Source of the DNA: Vandiemenella viatica
Taxonomy: Eukaryota; Arthropoda; Insecta; Orthoptera; Morabidae
DNA length: 64,000 nt
NCBI GenBank assembly: GCA_031002005.1
Contig: CM061919.1
Coordinates: 39,583,088 to 39,647,087, forward strand
Direction of reading: 5' to 3'
Shown: positions 1-8,934 of the stretch, one piece after another
How the letters are laid out: the number at the start of each line of letters is the position of its first letter
How positions within the stretch are numbered: position 1 is the stretch's first letter
Made by a program: the position numbers and the translations under genes
The notes under the pieces: model-generated
The model's database searches: none
The model's input: the letters and a program-made list of their open reading frames with translations, nothing else
Told to the model about the DNA's origin: nothing

Positions 1-220
1 TTATAAGTGATATTTTTTAGGGCGATATATCGACATTTCGATACTGAAATCTAGATATCGGCTTCAATATTTTTTAGAATAAGCTATCATTTTTAGTTTG
101 CTCTGAATGAGACTGTCCTTCAAATTTCTGTTTCGCACAGAGATCAGCAAGTAAATCTTACTAGGTTTCTATAATTAATTTAAAAGTTATAGGTACGAAG
201 TCTACTCAGATGATGACAAC
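1..220. other. Unassigned AT-rich DNA left of hAT element
   Basis: I see no coding potential or repeat boundary here. The last 8 bases (213-220, atgacaac) form the left target-site duplication of the hAT element that follows. Confidence 0.5.
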
Positions 221-480
221 TAGAGATGTGCCGGATATCCGTATCTGCGGATATCCGAGGGGTAAAAAAGATCTGGATCCGTATCCGTATCCGTTACTTT
301 TTTAGCGGATCTTTAACGGATCTTTTGTAAATAATTTCACTAAGCACGTATATAAATTTTTAAAGATATCTAGCAATGAAATACTATTAACTTCAATTCC
401 AATTACTTCATATTTCTTAAAATTTCATATCTGGCACATTTATATTGCAAAAAATAATTATTTAAACATATATTTTACTA

Positions 481-688
481 CAATGAAGTCTTCACGGGTG
501 TACCGCCGGATTGTGTTGTGAAAACATGATATTTCGACTACTAGCTCCGCCGTCTTCATCAGGTGTCGAGACGTCTGCACTGGTCAGCTGACCCATGGAT
601 ACCCTATTTGTGAAGATGGCGGAGATAGTCGTTGAAATATCGAGTTTTCACAACACAATCCGGCGGTACACCCGTGAAGACTTCATTG
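481..688. repeat. Palindrome: inverted pair of family C PLE terminal repeats
   Basis: Arms 481-525 and 644-688 are perfect 45-bp inverted copies. The inner arms (526-565 and about 600-643) are related but diverged. The same motifs (a CCGGCGGTACACCCG block, then TCGAC and CTTCATCAGG) recur at the ends of the family C Penelope-like elements at 38.4 and 40.4-43.5 kb and in a second palindrome at 23040-23200. I infer a pair of PLE terminal repeats inserted head to head with no coding part, inside an older hAT element. Confidence 0.7.
532..562 (-). ncRNA. Hammerhead-like ribozyme core
   Basis: The minus strand reads CTGATGA, then AGAC, a 13-nt loop, GTC, and GAAAT. This is the order CUGANGA - stem II - GAAA of a hammerhead core, with a 3-bp stem II (GAC/GUC). 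Hammerhead motifs are known in Penelope-like terminal repeats. Stem I and stem III were not convincingly identified, so catalytic activity is unproven. The facing arm (about 609-637, plus strand) has lost CTGATGA. Confidence 0.4.
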
Positions 689-924
689 CAGTCGTACACC
701 GGAAAAATCTTCGTTCTTACATTTATTTTACTAGTTTACCAAAGGTAACTCCTAACTTACCACTGTAGTAAGTTTTAAGGTATTATTTTAACTATCTTTA
801 TAGTGAGATCAGGCCTCTAATCTTTGTGATTTGCTAGCTGAAATTATGTTTAAGGTACTGCTAAGTGATTACATCAGATAAAATAATCACTTTTACAGAA
901 ACGTAAAAAAAAATGTTATTTGTT

Positions 925-1735
925 ACATTAAGTTTGGTAAATTGTACTTCAAAAAGAGTAAATTGGCAGTTTTGTCACCTAAAAGTCTATTACGATGAGC
1001 ATCATAAATTATTCCTGCTGCACTGAAAAACTGCTTACTTGGAATGCTTGTTACAGGTAATGATAAATATGTGCGACCCATTTGTCATAGGCCTCCAGAT
1101 TTTTTACTATTATTGTTAACAGCTTTTTTAACAAGCAGGTGCAGCTGATGTGCTGCACAATCAATATTATCTACGTCAGATAAAGTGCAAGAACTCTTCT
1201 TGTTGGATCCTCCATCTCTTACCATGCAGTGCACATTCTGTTTGGGATTCCCCACCCTTCAAACATATTTTGGAATATTTCCGAAATGTAATCTCCCGTT
1301 TGGCGTTCTTCAAGTATCTCTGCTTTTAAAACGATATTTTCCCTTATAAAATCTTTTGTAATGTTCTGGATACCAATGAAACACCTTTCCAAAAAGCCTA
1401 CCACATATAGGATGTAAAGGAAACTCTCTCAAAATCCTTCAAAACATCTTTATTTTCGATCCTAAAGTTCGCTGCAGATAAATTCCTTTTAGAACATAAT
1501 TTGCAATAACATTATCCAGCAATCGTTGGAACCCAAAATCTTCTACGTGTTGAAAAGGTAATCCAGATAAAGCTATCCTTTCTGCAATTAAGTAGTTTTA
1601 AATAATTTTTTATCATCAAACATTTTGAATTTTTCTATGTATTCGTTAAAAAATGTTTTTCTAAATTCTCTTTTTACCGTTTTTAAAGACTTTCCCTGCT
1701 GAATGTGTTCGCCGGCAATCTTCTTAGTGGAGCCT
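925..1735 (-). pseudogene. hAT transposase remnant
   Basis: Minus-strand translation, changing frame several times, gives recognisable hAT transposase blocks in the expected order. An LPFQHVEDFGFQRLL-like segment is encoded around 1528-1563. The block MVGFLERCFIGIQN through WGIPNRM lies at 1219-1404. A DNIDCAAHQLHLLVKKAV block (the conserved C-A-H-L region) is near 1120-1170. The C-terminal dimerisation motif SIPSKQFFSAAGIIYDAHRN lies at about 985-1048 and ends in KTANLLFLKYNLPNL. Between the LLVKKA block and SIPSK several hundred residues are missing, so the gene is internally deleted as well as frameshifted. In the family this enzyme cuts and pastes the element; this copy cannot be functional. 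Confidence 0.82.
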
Positions 1736-2292
1736 TCTTTAAAGAATAACTCATATTTTTGTGGGTGTTTCTAATGAAGCTTATTTTTTAAGAGAGTTTT
1801 ACATTCACAGAGTTTGTATTTAGCAGATTCGTCATTTACTATCTTAAAATATTTCCATATTTCACTACTATACTTTTTTTGTATAAATTGTTTTTATTTT
1901 AATTTAACTTACAACTTCCCAAAAAACAGAAACGTATATAAATCTACGCAATCCTATGCCATTCTAAAATACAAACATAAATACACACAATTCAAGGTCA
2001 AAACACGTCGCGTAAGCTGGACCTTCACCGATAATAGATCGTAGCTGACGACTTTTACTGTCGGTCCAAGTTGAGAAAGTTGAGATCCGTATCCGTATTC
2101 GCGGATCTAGATACTAATGATCCGTATCTGTATCCGTATCCGCGGATATACATTTTTAACGATCCGGCACATCACTAATAACAACAGTGTAGGCAAGGCA
2201 TCGCTCGCCCTGCACGAATCGAACGCGAGCCCATTGTTTGAAATGAATGTGTGGATTGTCCAGGGTAGTCCAACTTGAAATAAGTGTGTTAG

Positions 2293-2802
2293 CAGGGCCG
2301 CCGTAAGCGGGCGTGCAAGGCGTGCACCGCACGCGGGCGGCAGGTCGAGTGGGACGGCAAACTTTTTTTTTTTTGTAACTGCTTTACGTCTCTTTATAAC
2401 ATCGAGGTCTTTAGAGACGGGAGAGGATGGGGGCAAGGATGGGGGCAAGGAATGGGAAGGAATTTGGCCATGGCCCTTTGAATGAAGCATCCCGGCATTT
2501 GCCTTGAGTGATTTGGGGAAACCATGGAAAACCCAAATCTGGATGCCCGGACGGGGATTCGAACCGCCGTCCTCCCGAATGCGAGGCGAGAACGCTAACC
2601 GTTACACTGCCCCGCTCGGTGGGCGGCAAACAACACTCGGTGTGGCAACAATGGGGCCGGCAATTAATGTTTGAAGGGGCGGCAATCTCACATTCTTTTG
2701 ACCCGGTTCGGAAAATTCCTAGATCCACCACTGGCTGTAGTTAGATACGGGGCGGCATAATCGGTATTGCACGCGGACGCCAAACAGCTAGCGGCGGGCC
2801 TG
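2293..2802. mobile_element. Non-autonomous hAT-type element with intact target duplication
   Basis: Ends CAGGGCCGCCG (left) and, reverse-complemented, CAGGCCCGCCG (right) are flanked by a perfect 8-bp duplication, tgtgttag, at 2285-2292 and 2803-2810. The interior is GC-rich and non-coding, with repeated GCGGGCGTGC/GCACGCGGGCGGC words. A SINE is nested inside at 2363-2620. CAGG ends and the 8-bp duplication fit hAT. Confidence 0.88.
2363..2620 (-). mobile_element. tRNA-derived SINE with poly-A tail
   Basis: Read on the minus strand it starts near 2620 with a tRNA-like head. Box A is GTGTAACGGTTAGCGT and box B is GGTTCGAATCC. A body with GGCAAATGCCGGGATG follows, and it ends in a poly-A tail (poly-T at 2363-2374 on the plus strand). 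Flanking direct repeats gggacggcaaac (2351-2362) and gggcggcaaac (2621-2631) look like the insertion duplication. The head does not fold with matching acceptor arms, so it is not a functional tRNA gene. Transcription would be by RNA polymerase III, with movement by a LINE partner. Confidence 0.85.
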
Positions 2803-2810
2803 TGTGTTAG

Positions 2811-3394
2811 CAGGAATAGTGGGAAGTGTAAATAACAAATAGTTGCTAATTCGAGAGCAAGAAAAATAAGTCAACTCAGAATAAGCTAACAACATACAAT
2901 ACTAAATGAAATAACACAAAAAAAACTATGAAAATTTATCTAACTTGGTCATAATGCACGCTATGATAGTTAAACTTCTACCTAAATAAATGCCTCAACT
3001 TTATTACTTATCAATATTAAAAATACAAAAAATAAGATTTGCCTCGAACCTCTTTCGAGTTTTATATCTTTTGTAATCGTAGACCCGGACAGCCAAGAAT
3101 CAATTTTATATCTTTTATTAATTTCTATGAAACTTATGACACGCATAGTGGTCAATTTAAAAAAAATCAACAGTCATCATCACCAACAGAAACCATTCCA
3201 AAGTGAAAACCTGATTAAGAACAAAATCACACGTCTATTTATCAGTGGACAGCCTTACTCAATCCAATTACTAACACAGTTTTCGGACCACTTCAGAGCA
3301 CGGCTATGATAGAATTTGAGTAATTGTAAGAAGTGGGATTTATATACTTCAAAGAAGTCACATATACCGTGCCTATTGTTTTTACAGTGATGTC
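2811..3394. other. AT-rich interval, no gene seen
   Basis: Only short open frames without recognisable similarity are present. There are no repeat boundaries I can define. The interval lies between two well-delimited DNA transposons. Confidence 0.5.
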
Positions 3395-3397
3395 TAA

Positions 3398-4753
3398 AGG
3401 CCCATTTAGACGACCCGTTCCTGATCTCACTTTCCTCCCGTCGACAGTGTGTTGCATTTAGACTGCCCGTCGGCCGGCCCGATCTGGTACTACCGTATTA
3501 GCGGCCTACCACCACGCGTATATCCGTCTTGCACTGCACGTTGCATTCAATATTAATACTAGTAATAAAATTAGTTAGTTACAAATTTTATTAAAGTTCT
3601 AATATTTAAATTAAATATGTATGGCCCTAGGCGAAAAGCCTAGGGAAAAAAAAAGACGTTTGCCAAGCAATTATATTTACAAAGGCATATGTTCAGTCAC
3701 TTTAGACTCTTACATGAGCTGGATGGTGAAGATTTCCGGAATTTCTAGCATATGACACCTAAAATGCCTCATTTCTCTCGTCTTTGTTATGATAGAGGGC
3801 ACGTGAGGTTCGGGTTGCCAACCATACTGTATTATAAAGTATCATATTTTATTTTAGGCTGTTATACTTTTTTCTACGAATAAAGTATGCGAAAATACTT
3901 TATTTCAAATAAAGTATACAACACACGTAACTGAACGTTCGTCTGGTAGTTTCACAACCGCTTGCAAGATAAAGTACCTATCGGCCAGCGATTTTTTTCT
4001 CGCTCGTATCCTTTGATCTGTGTAATTATCGCAATAATGGCGGACCATTCATATTGTTGTACTCCATCGACTCGTGTCCGCTCGCCGTTATTTCTGATCG
4101 GAACCATAAAGTATGCGGTTTAATTTATTTTTGGTAAACTATACAATTCAATTAATTTCCAAACGACACGTTATTGCTTATGATGAAACGAAATAAATGG
4201 AAGATGGTGGGAAAGGAGAAACAGAGCGTCTATAAAATTAAAAATTAGTTTATTTTTTTGTTGTACTTGATGTAGACTGTGGCTCCAGCTGTAACACTGA
4301 AATGAAACCAACAATTAATAGCTATTCCAGAAAGTCCGAAAATATATGTATTCAAGGCAATAAATAACTATTTTTTCCTTTATATTATTTTTATTTTCCT
4401 CTTCAAAAGACAAATATACATTATTTTTTTCTAAATAAATTGGCAGCTCTATCAATACTCATTTTTCTTGATTATCGGACAAATCCATTTCAAAATAACA
4501 GAAAACGGATAACCAGACAGTGTGAGCACTACCGGGCGAGGCTTTACACAGCCAGTTTTCAGGGCAGAGTGGTGGGGGTCCGACTTTTCCCCCCTCCCTT
4601 TTGCCCTAAATCGGATGAAATTTCCACCCGACCTCCCTGCCTGGTCTCGTGGCAAAAACGTGACCAGCAGCTTAGTTTAGACGACCTGTTTTCAGGGCCG
4701 AAGGGGCGTGGCCACGATTTAGGGAGACCAGTTCGGGTCGTCTAAATGGCCCT
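3398..4753. mobile_element. PIF/Harbinger-like non-autonomous element
   Basis: Ends AGGCCCATTTAGACGACCCG (left) and, reverse-complemented, AGGGCCATTTAGACGACCCG (right) are inverted repeats with 19 of 20 matches. They are flanked by TAA at 3395-3397 and 4754-4756. A 3-bp TAA duplication is the usual PIF/Harbinger target. The word TTAGACGACC recurs subterminally near 4675. A short perfect hairpin, CCCTAGGC-GAAAA-GCCTAGGG, sits near 3625-3646. I found no transposase, so it is probably mobilised in trans. Several short open frames inside are chance. Confidence 0.78.
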
Positions 4754-4756
4754 TAA

Positions 4757-4955
4757 AAATGCGTTGGTGCAACGGTACAGAAACAAAGTATTGTTGGAGA
4801 AATACTGACAACGTAATAAAATGATATGAGGCTTGGAAAGTCCTTCTAATCCAAGCAGTTTAAACTGAGAGAAAAGCACATACACAGAACATGCGGTATA
4901 TATATCAGAACCTCAAAGCGCAATAGTAGAGGCGAGGAATAAAAAAAATTAAAAT
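4757..4955. other. AT-rich interval, nothing recognised
   Basis: No coding or repeat signal that I can support. Confidence 0.4.
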
Positions 4956-4959
4956 AAAT

Positions 4960-5142
4960 AAAACCTGTGAATAATAAATAACATTTAATTTTTTAGAATA
5001 CGATAATACGTAAAAATTCGCGGCACATGAAACTAAAATATAAATGATAAAAAAAACTTGACAGTTAATTCCTTATAATGGGTAACCTTTCACCTTCTCG
5101 CGGCACACCATTGTGCCGCGGCACACCGGTTTGCGGACCACT
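4960..5142. mobile_element. hAT terminal fragment
   Basis: The right end, reverse-complemented, reads CAGTGGTCCGCAAACCGG and continues with GTGCCGCGGCAC words that recur at about 5021 and 5098-5128. This is the style of hAT termini of the Charlie type. I could not find the opposite end, so the fragment is truncated on the left and its left coordinate is approximate. Confidence 0.5.
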
Positions 5143-5538
5143 GATCTAGAACATATTATTGTGATCTATCTAACCGAGCAGTTAGTAGCTGAAGGAAAGG
5201 CTACAAAAGGGTTTTGTGGGTAGGGGTCAGATTGCTTCCTCTGCTCAGTGTAGCAATATAGTTTGACCATGGTTATATGAGTGTTCATCATAGGAGTACA
5301 TCAGAGTTTCAAGTAAATGGCTGATATATATTTACATGTTTATTATCACATCACAATGTGATCCACATCATATATCTAAACAGTATATATAAGGATATAT
5401 AACAGTAAATACAAGGATATATCACAGAAGTTAATAGAGTCTGACCTGTGGACTGTAGTTACCTCCAAGATAGTGAAGGATTGGTATTAAAAGAGATTAA
5501 CTTACAACATCTGAATTATGTAAGACCTGACGTTTTCT
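5143..5538. other. Interval without recognised feature
   Basis: AT-rich sequence with a locally repeated atatataaGGATATAT word (about 5383-5425). No gene seen. Confidence 0.4.
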
Positions 5539-5778
5539 TGGTGTTGAATATGAATAAAATCCTCTTGGATAAAAATAGCCGAGTGAGTCCATTGTGTGAT
5601 AAAACACAATGTTTTGGTGATCATATCTCTGCAGCCATTGTCAATGGCAGCACAATGTTTTGGCACTGCTACCATTGACAATGGCTGCAGAGATATGATC
5701 GCCAAAACATTGTGTTTTATTGATGGATTCACTCTGCTAGTTACCTTAGAGGATTTTATTCAACACCCGAATTACTGA
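5539..5778. repeat. Long foldback (palindromic) repeat
   Basis: The inner arms (5593-5651 and 5673-5723) are nearly perfect inverted copies containing CTGCAGCCATTGTCAATGG-type sequence, and they enclose a loop of about 20 bases. Similarity continues outward through AATAAAATCCTC to about 5545 and 5770. It is non-coding. It may be a foldback MITE or an inverted pair of terminal repeats. No target duplication was identified. Confidence 0.75.
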
Positions 5779-6069
5779 AGGCAAGCAGTGAACATGCATA
5801 CCCAAACTGAATCTGTTTGCTTGGAATACTGGGAGACTTATTTGCGAACCTAATTAGATCTGTCATCATCCAAATCCATGTCATACCATTGTGTCCCACT
5901 TTTTAGTCTTTGTCCATTACTGATATGTTACCTATGCCCCCTGCTCAAGCCTACAAATGATGGCGCCATTGGCATGGTCAGTCAAGCTGTGTCTGTGCAG
6001 TGATCGAATTAAGTGAAGTAGCCCTTGGCAAATGCTTTATTTTAATATCCCCATTCATCATTTCTTGCC

Positions 6070-6300
6070 CCACTTTTTTTATATATATATATATGTAATA
6101 ACAATGAGCAGGAAAATGCTTTAAGGTAGTAAAACTAAGGAAGAAGAGGGAAATATGATCCAACACTTACCACAGATGAAGGCGGCTGGGACTGACGTGT
6201 GTTCTTATTTATGTTGGTCGCTCCAAGCTGCCTTCATCTGTGGTAAGTGCCGAGTCATATTTTCCTATCCTTCCTTAGTTTTATATGTATATAGTAACCA
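6070..6300. repeat. Palindrome of PLE-type terminal repeats (family E)
   Basis: CACTTACCACAGATGAAGGC (from 6167) is mirrored by GCCTTCATCTGTGGTAAGTG (6230-6249), with arms extending about 50 bp each side. The left flank is a (TA)n run plus TAATAACAATGA, the same start found on family A ends at 24003. The ACTTACCACAGATGAAGGCA word recurs at 11740 and 32770. This is an inverted pair of terminal repeats without a coding part. Confidence 0.6.
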
Positions 6301-6339
6301 GGAAATAATAGCTAAGTAGCGAATGGATTTAAACAAAAA

Positions 6340-7290
6340 AGAAAAATAAATAAATAAATAGAAAAGGAAAGCGAAATGAACCACCACTTATTTTAGATGA
6401 TGGTTTCATGGTGGCTTGGCCTTTATCAACAGGAGAACATTCTGGAAGGAGCGTGGTGCAGGAGACTGACTCACAGAATGACTGTTGGTCAGGAACAGTG
6501 TGGGGGTATTTTCAAACAGAGGACAGAGCGAGGGAGACAGTGAATTGGAACTAGTATCCGAGAAATGCAAAATCTTGCAAAAAGAGCAGAATAATACATT
6601 AAAATTTTAATATCATAAATCTGAGTAAAAATAAATAAATAAATAAAAGAATCTATGCAGTTAAACATCACCTCTGGTATGTGGTGATTCAATTTAGACA
6701 GTGGGGATGGAGACAAGGAGAGGATAGAGGGAAGGAAAAATACTTATTGGGTATCACCTCAAATCGAGACCTGGAGGTTGTGCCTAGTTTGTATTGGTAG
6801 GCATGCTCCCACCTTCTCAGTTGAGAGGAGCTGCTGTTGTTTGGTAGGACTCTGATAGCACGGACTGTGAAACAAGAATTGAAATTATTAGTGTCATGGG
6901 AGGCGGCATGGATAGCTACTGGATGTTTTGGATTCCGAGTGAAAACTGTCTGACAGTGGCCATTAATTCTAATGGCTAACGGATTGGTAGTTAAACCTAT
7001 GTAGGAAGCCAGGCAGTGTCTGCAGGTTAGCTGGTATATTACGTGGGAGGTTTCACAGGTATACTGAACCACCACATACCAGAGATAATGTTAAAGTACA
7101 TAGATTAAACAGTCATTCTGTGAAACGGTCTCCTACACCACCCTCCTCCTTGATTTTCTTCTGTTGATGAAGGGCCAAATTCCTAAATATTCATTTTTTC
7201 CCTGTTTTTTGTGTTTATTTATGTGTTCAGCCCATGATACCATCATCTAACGTAAGTGGTGGTTCATTTCGCTATCCCTTTTTTTTATGT
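6340..7290 (-). mobile_element. Family A Penelope-like element, 5'-truncated, inverted terminal repeats
   Basis: A minus-strand GIY-YIG coding fragment (about 6735-7070) is followed by its own 3' terminal repeat (about 6690 down to 6340). At its truncated 5' side (7075-7290) lies a second, oppositely oriented copy of the same repeat. Both copies share ACCACCAC-TA, the TTGATGAAGGGCC region and the CATCATCTAA...AAGTGGTGGTTCA end. The junction falls exactly inside the coding region, just upstream of the CETSHVIYQLTC segment. Confidence 0.78.
6735..7075 (-). pseudogene. GIY-YIG endonuclease fragment of PLE A1
   Basis: The open frame contains the PLE endonuclease core VIYQLTCRHCLASYIGLTTN, then a conserved RINGHCQTVF (RMNGHRQTVF in sister copies) and LRRWEHAYQY near the C-terminus. 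In PLEs this domain nicks target DNA so that reverse transcription can be primed. Only the last ~120 residues remain; the reverse transcriptase is absent. Residues changed relative to sister copies (M to I, R to C near NGH) suggest decay. Confidence 0.8.
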
Positions 7291-7990
7291 AAATCCATTT
7301 GCTAATGTTATATATACAAAAAAAGATGTGTGTTTTCATATATTTCACTTTTTTGCCACCACTACCAAGCACAGATCACTGGTCTTTGTGTGTGGAAGTA
7401 GCATGAAGTTTCCTGTCGTGCACAACGTTGGCCAAATGTCAATAGCTGTGGGGATGTGGGAGATATGATGATTAAAGTTGGCCAACCTCAGGGCGTTTCA
7501 TATTTAGCCCAAAAATTTGTGTTTTCTTATACTTCTCTTTCCTGCCACAACTACATAGCATAGACCATTGGTGTTTGTGTGTGGTAGTAGCATCGTGTCT
7601 CCTGACGTGCACTATGGTTGTCAGATGTCGGTAGCTATGGGGGTGTGGGAGATATGGGTGTTGAAAGTGGTCGACCTGCGGCAATTTCATATTTCTTCCA
7701 AAGACGCATGTGTCATGGTGTATCACTTTTCAACGAAAACTATCTATCGTGGATCACTGGCGTTTGTGTGTGGTAGTAACACAGATTCACCTTTCGATCA
7801 CAACATCGGCCGAATTTCAGTAACTGTGGTAGTGGCCGATCAAGGATATTTTCGTATTTCGACGAAAGACATGTGTCTCCGCATATGTCACTTTTCTGCC
7901 ACAACCACATGGCATAGACCATTGGTGTTTGTGTGTGGTAGTAGAATCGTGTCTCCTGTCGTGCACTATGATTGTTAGATGTCGGTATCT
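7291..7990 (-). repeat. Satellite array, block 1 (~187 bp unit)
   Basis: About 3.7 diverged tandem units share GTGTTTGTGTGTGGTAGTAG, TTTCATATTT and GTGCACTATGGTTG-like words. The same unit, reverse-complemented, forms the array at 19240-20870. Open frames through it are a by-product of the repeat period and have no recognisable product. It begins directly at the end of PLE A1 and stops shortly before PLE A2. Confidence 0.75.
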
Positions 7991-8164
7991 GTCAATACAA
8001 ATTCTGGGTACCAGCTAGTTAGCTTCTATTATTGCCTGGTAACCATATTGCCACTCCGGCATCTTTCTGTGTCATCCCTTTGTTTAACTATTTTTTATGT
8101 TCCTTTATCTTTGTTTCTGATCTTTATTTTCATTTGTTTCTCTTTCTGTTTTCATTATTCTCCG

Positions 8165-8850
8165 CTTTGTGCTATATTATGATATTCCAGTATGTAACCA
8201 CACTATGTTCGTTAGCCGTTCACGTTAGGAATGTGTTGTCCTATTGTTCTGATACCTACCTTCTGAACTTGTCTCTTAAGTTTTTAACACGTAACTGCTG
8301 TTTTTTATAATCTATTATCATATCCAAATTTATTTTTTATTGTCCTGTCCATACCTCATTTATTTTTAGCGTCTCGTGTTCCCCGCGTCAGTGACTTGTT
8401 TCCCGTGACTAAAACTCTAATAATTCATATTAATCCGTATTCCTACGCACCTTATCCACTTGTTGTTTATATTATATTATTATATTTTCCTATATGGAAA
8501 TTAATTTTTTTTTGCATCCTACGCATGGTGGCTACTAACTCGTTTTAACACATATTCCTAGCCTCGTCTGAAGATTTTATCACTGCCCCATCCGTTTACA
8601 GCTCTTGCCTCTGTAGGCACGTATTTCATATCACACTATCGGCCAAGCACATTATTTGCAATCATCTAAACATTTCTATTGATTTTGTCGTTCCCTTTTT
8701 GCGATAAATTACGGAATTCTAGTACATAACCCCTCTAAGATTGTTTACACATTGTCGCCGTTCATGTATAGAATGTATGATCCTATCGCTGTGATACCTA
8801 CCTTCTGGACTTTTCTGCCACATTTTTAACACGTAACTGCTGTTTGTTGG
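8165..8850 (+). repeat. Direct repeats in 5' region of PLE A2
   Basis: The words GATACCTACCTTCTG and TTTTTAACACGTAACTGCTG occur near 8248/8281 and again near 8793/8826, spaced about 545 bp apart. The homologous stretches run roughly 8165-8310 and 8705-8850. A duplicated 5' regulatory or pLTR segment is likely. Confidence 0.6.
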
Positions 8851-8934
8851 TGACGTGAGTCGATGTTTTAACACTTCTCAATTTAATTTTGTTTTCTTTT
8901 TTATTTTATACCCTATCAAAATGATTTTACCAAC

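Larger units (their letters stand above)
221..2177 (-). mobile_element. hAT-superfamily DNA transposon, degenerate
   Basis: The terminal inverted repeats are TAGAGATGTGCCGGAT at the left end and, reverse-complemented, TAGTGATGTGCCGGAT at the right end (15/16 identical). They are flanked by an 8-bp duplication, atgacaac (213-220) and ataacaac (2178-2185), which matches in 7 of 8 bases. Eight-base duplications and GTGCCGG-type ends fit hAT. Subterminal DNA is rich in repeated atCCGTATCCG motifs (240-310 and 2080-2155), typical of transposase-binding arrays. The interior carries a decayed transposase on the minus strand and a later palindromic insertion at 481-688. Length is 1957 bp, shorter than a complete hAT, so the middle is deleted. 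Confidence 0.88.

Noticed and set aside
2540..2620. tRNA gene on the minus strand
   Set aside because: It is the head of a SINE with poly-A tail and target duplication. Acceptor pairing is absent.
4440..4745. 101-residue coding frame at the end of the Harbinger-like element
   Set aside because: It runs through the inverted-repeat end and has no recognisable motif. Two opposite frames overlap it equally well.
7291..7990. CRISPR-like array
   Set aside because: Units are ~187 bp and diverged throughout, without short identical repeats and unique spacers. The context is a eukaryotic genome.
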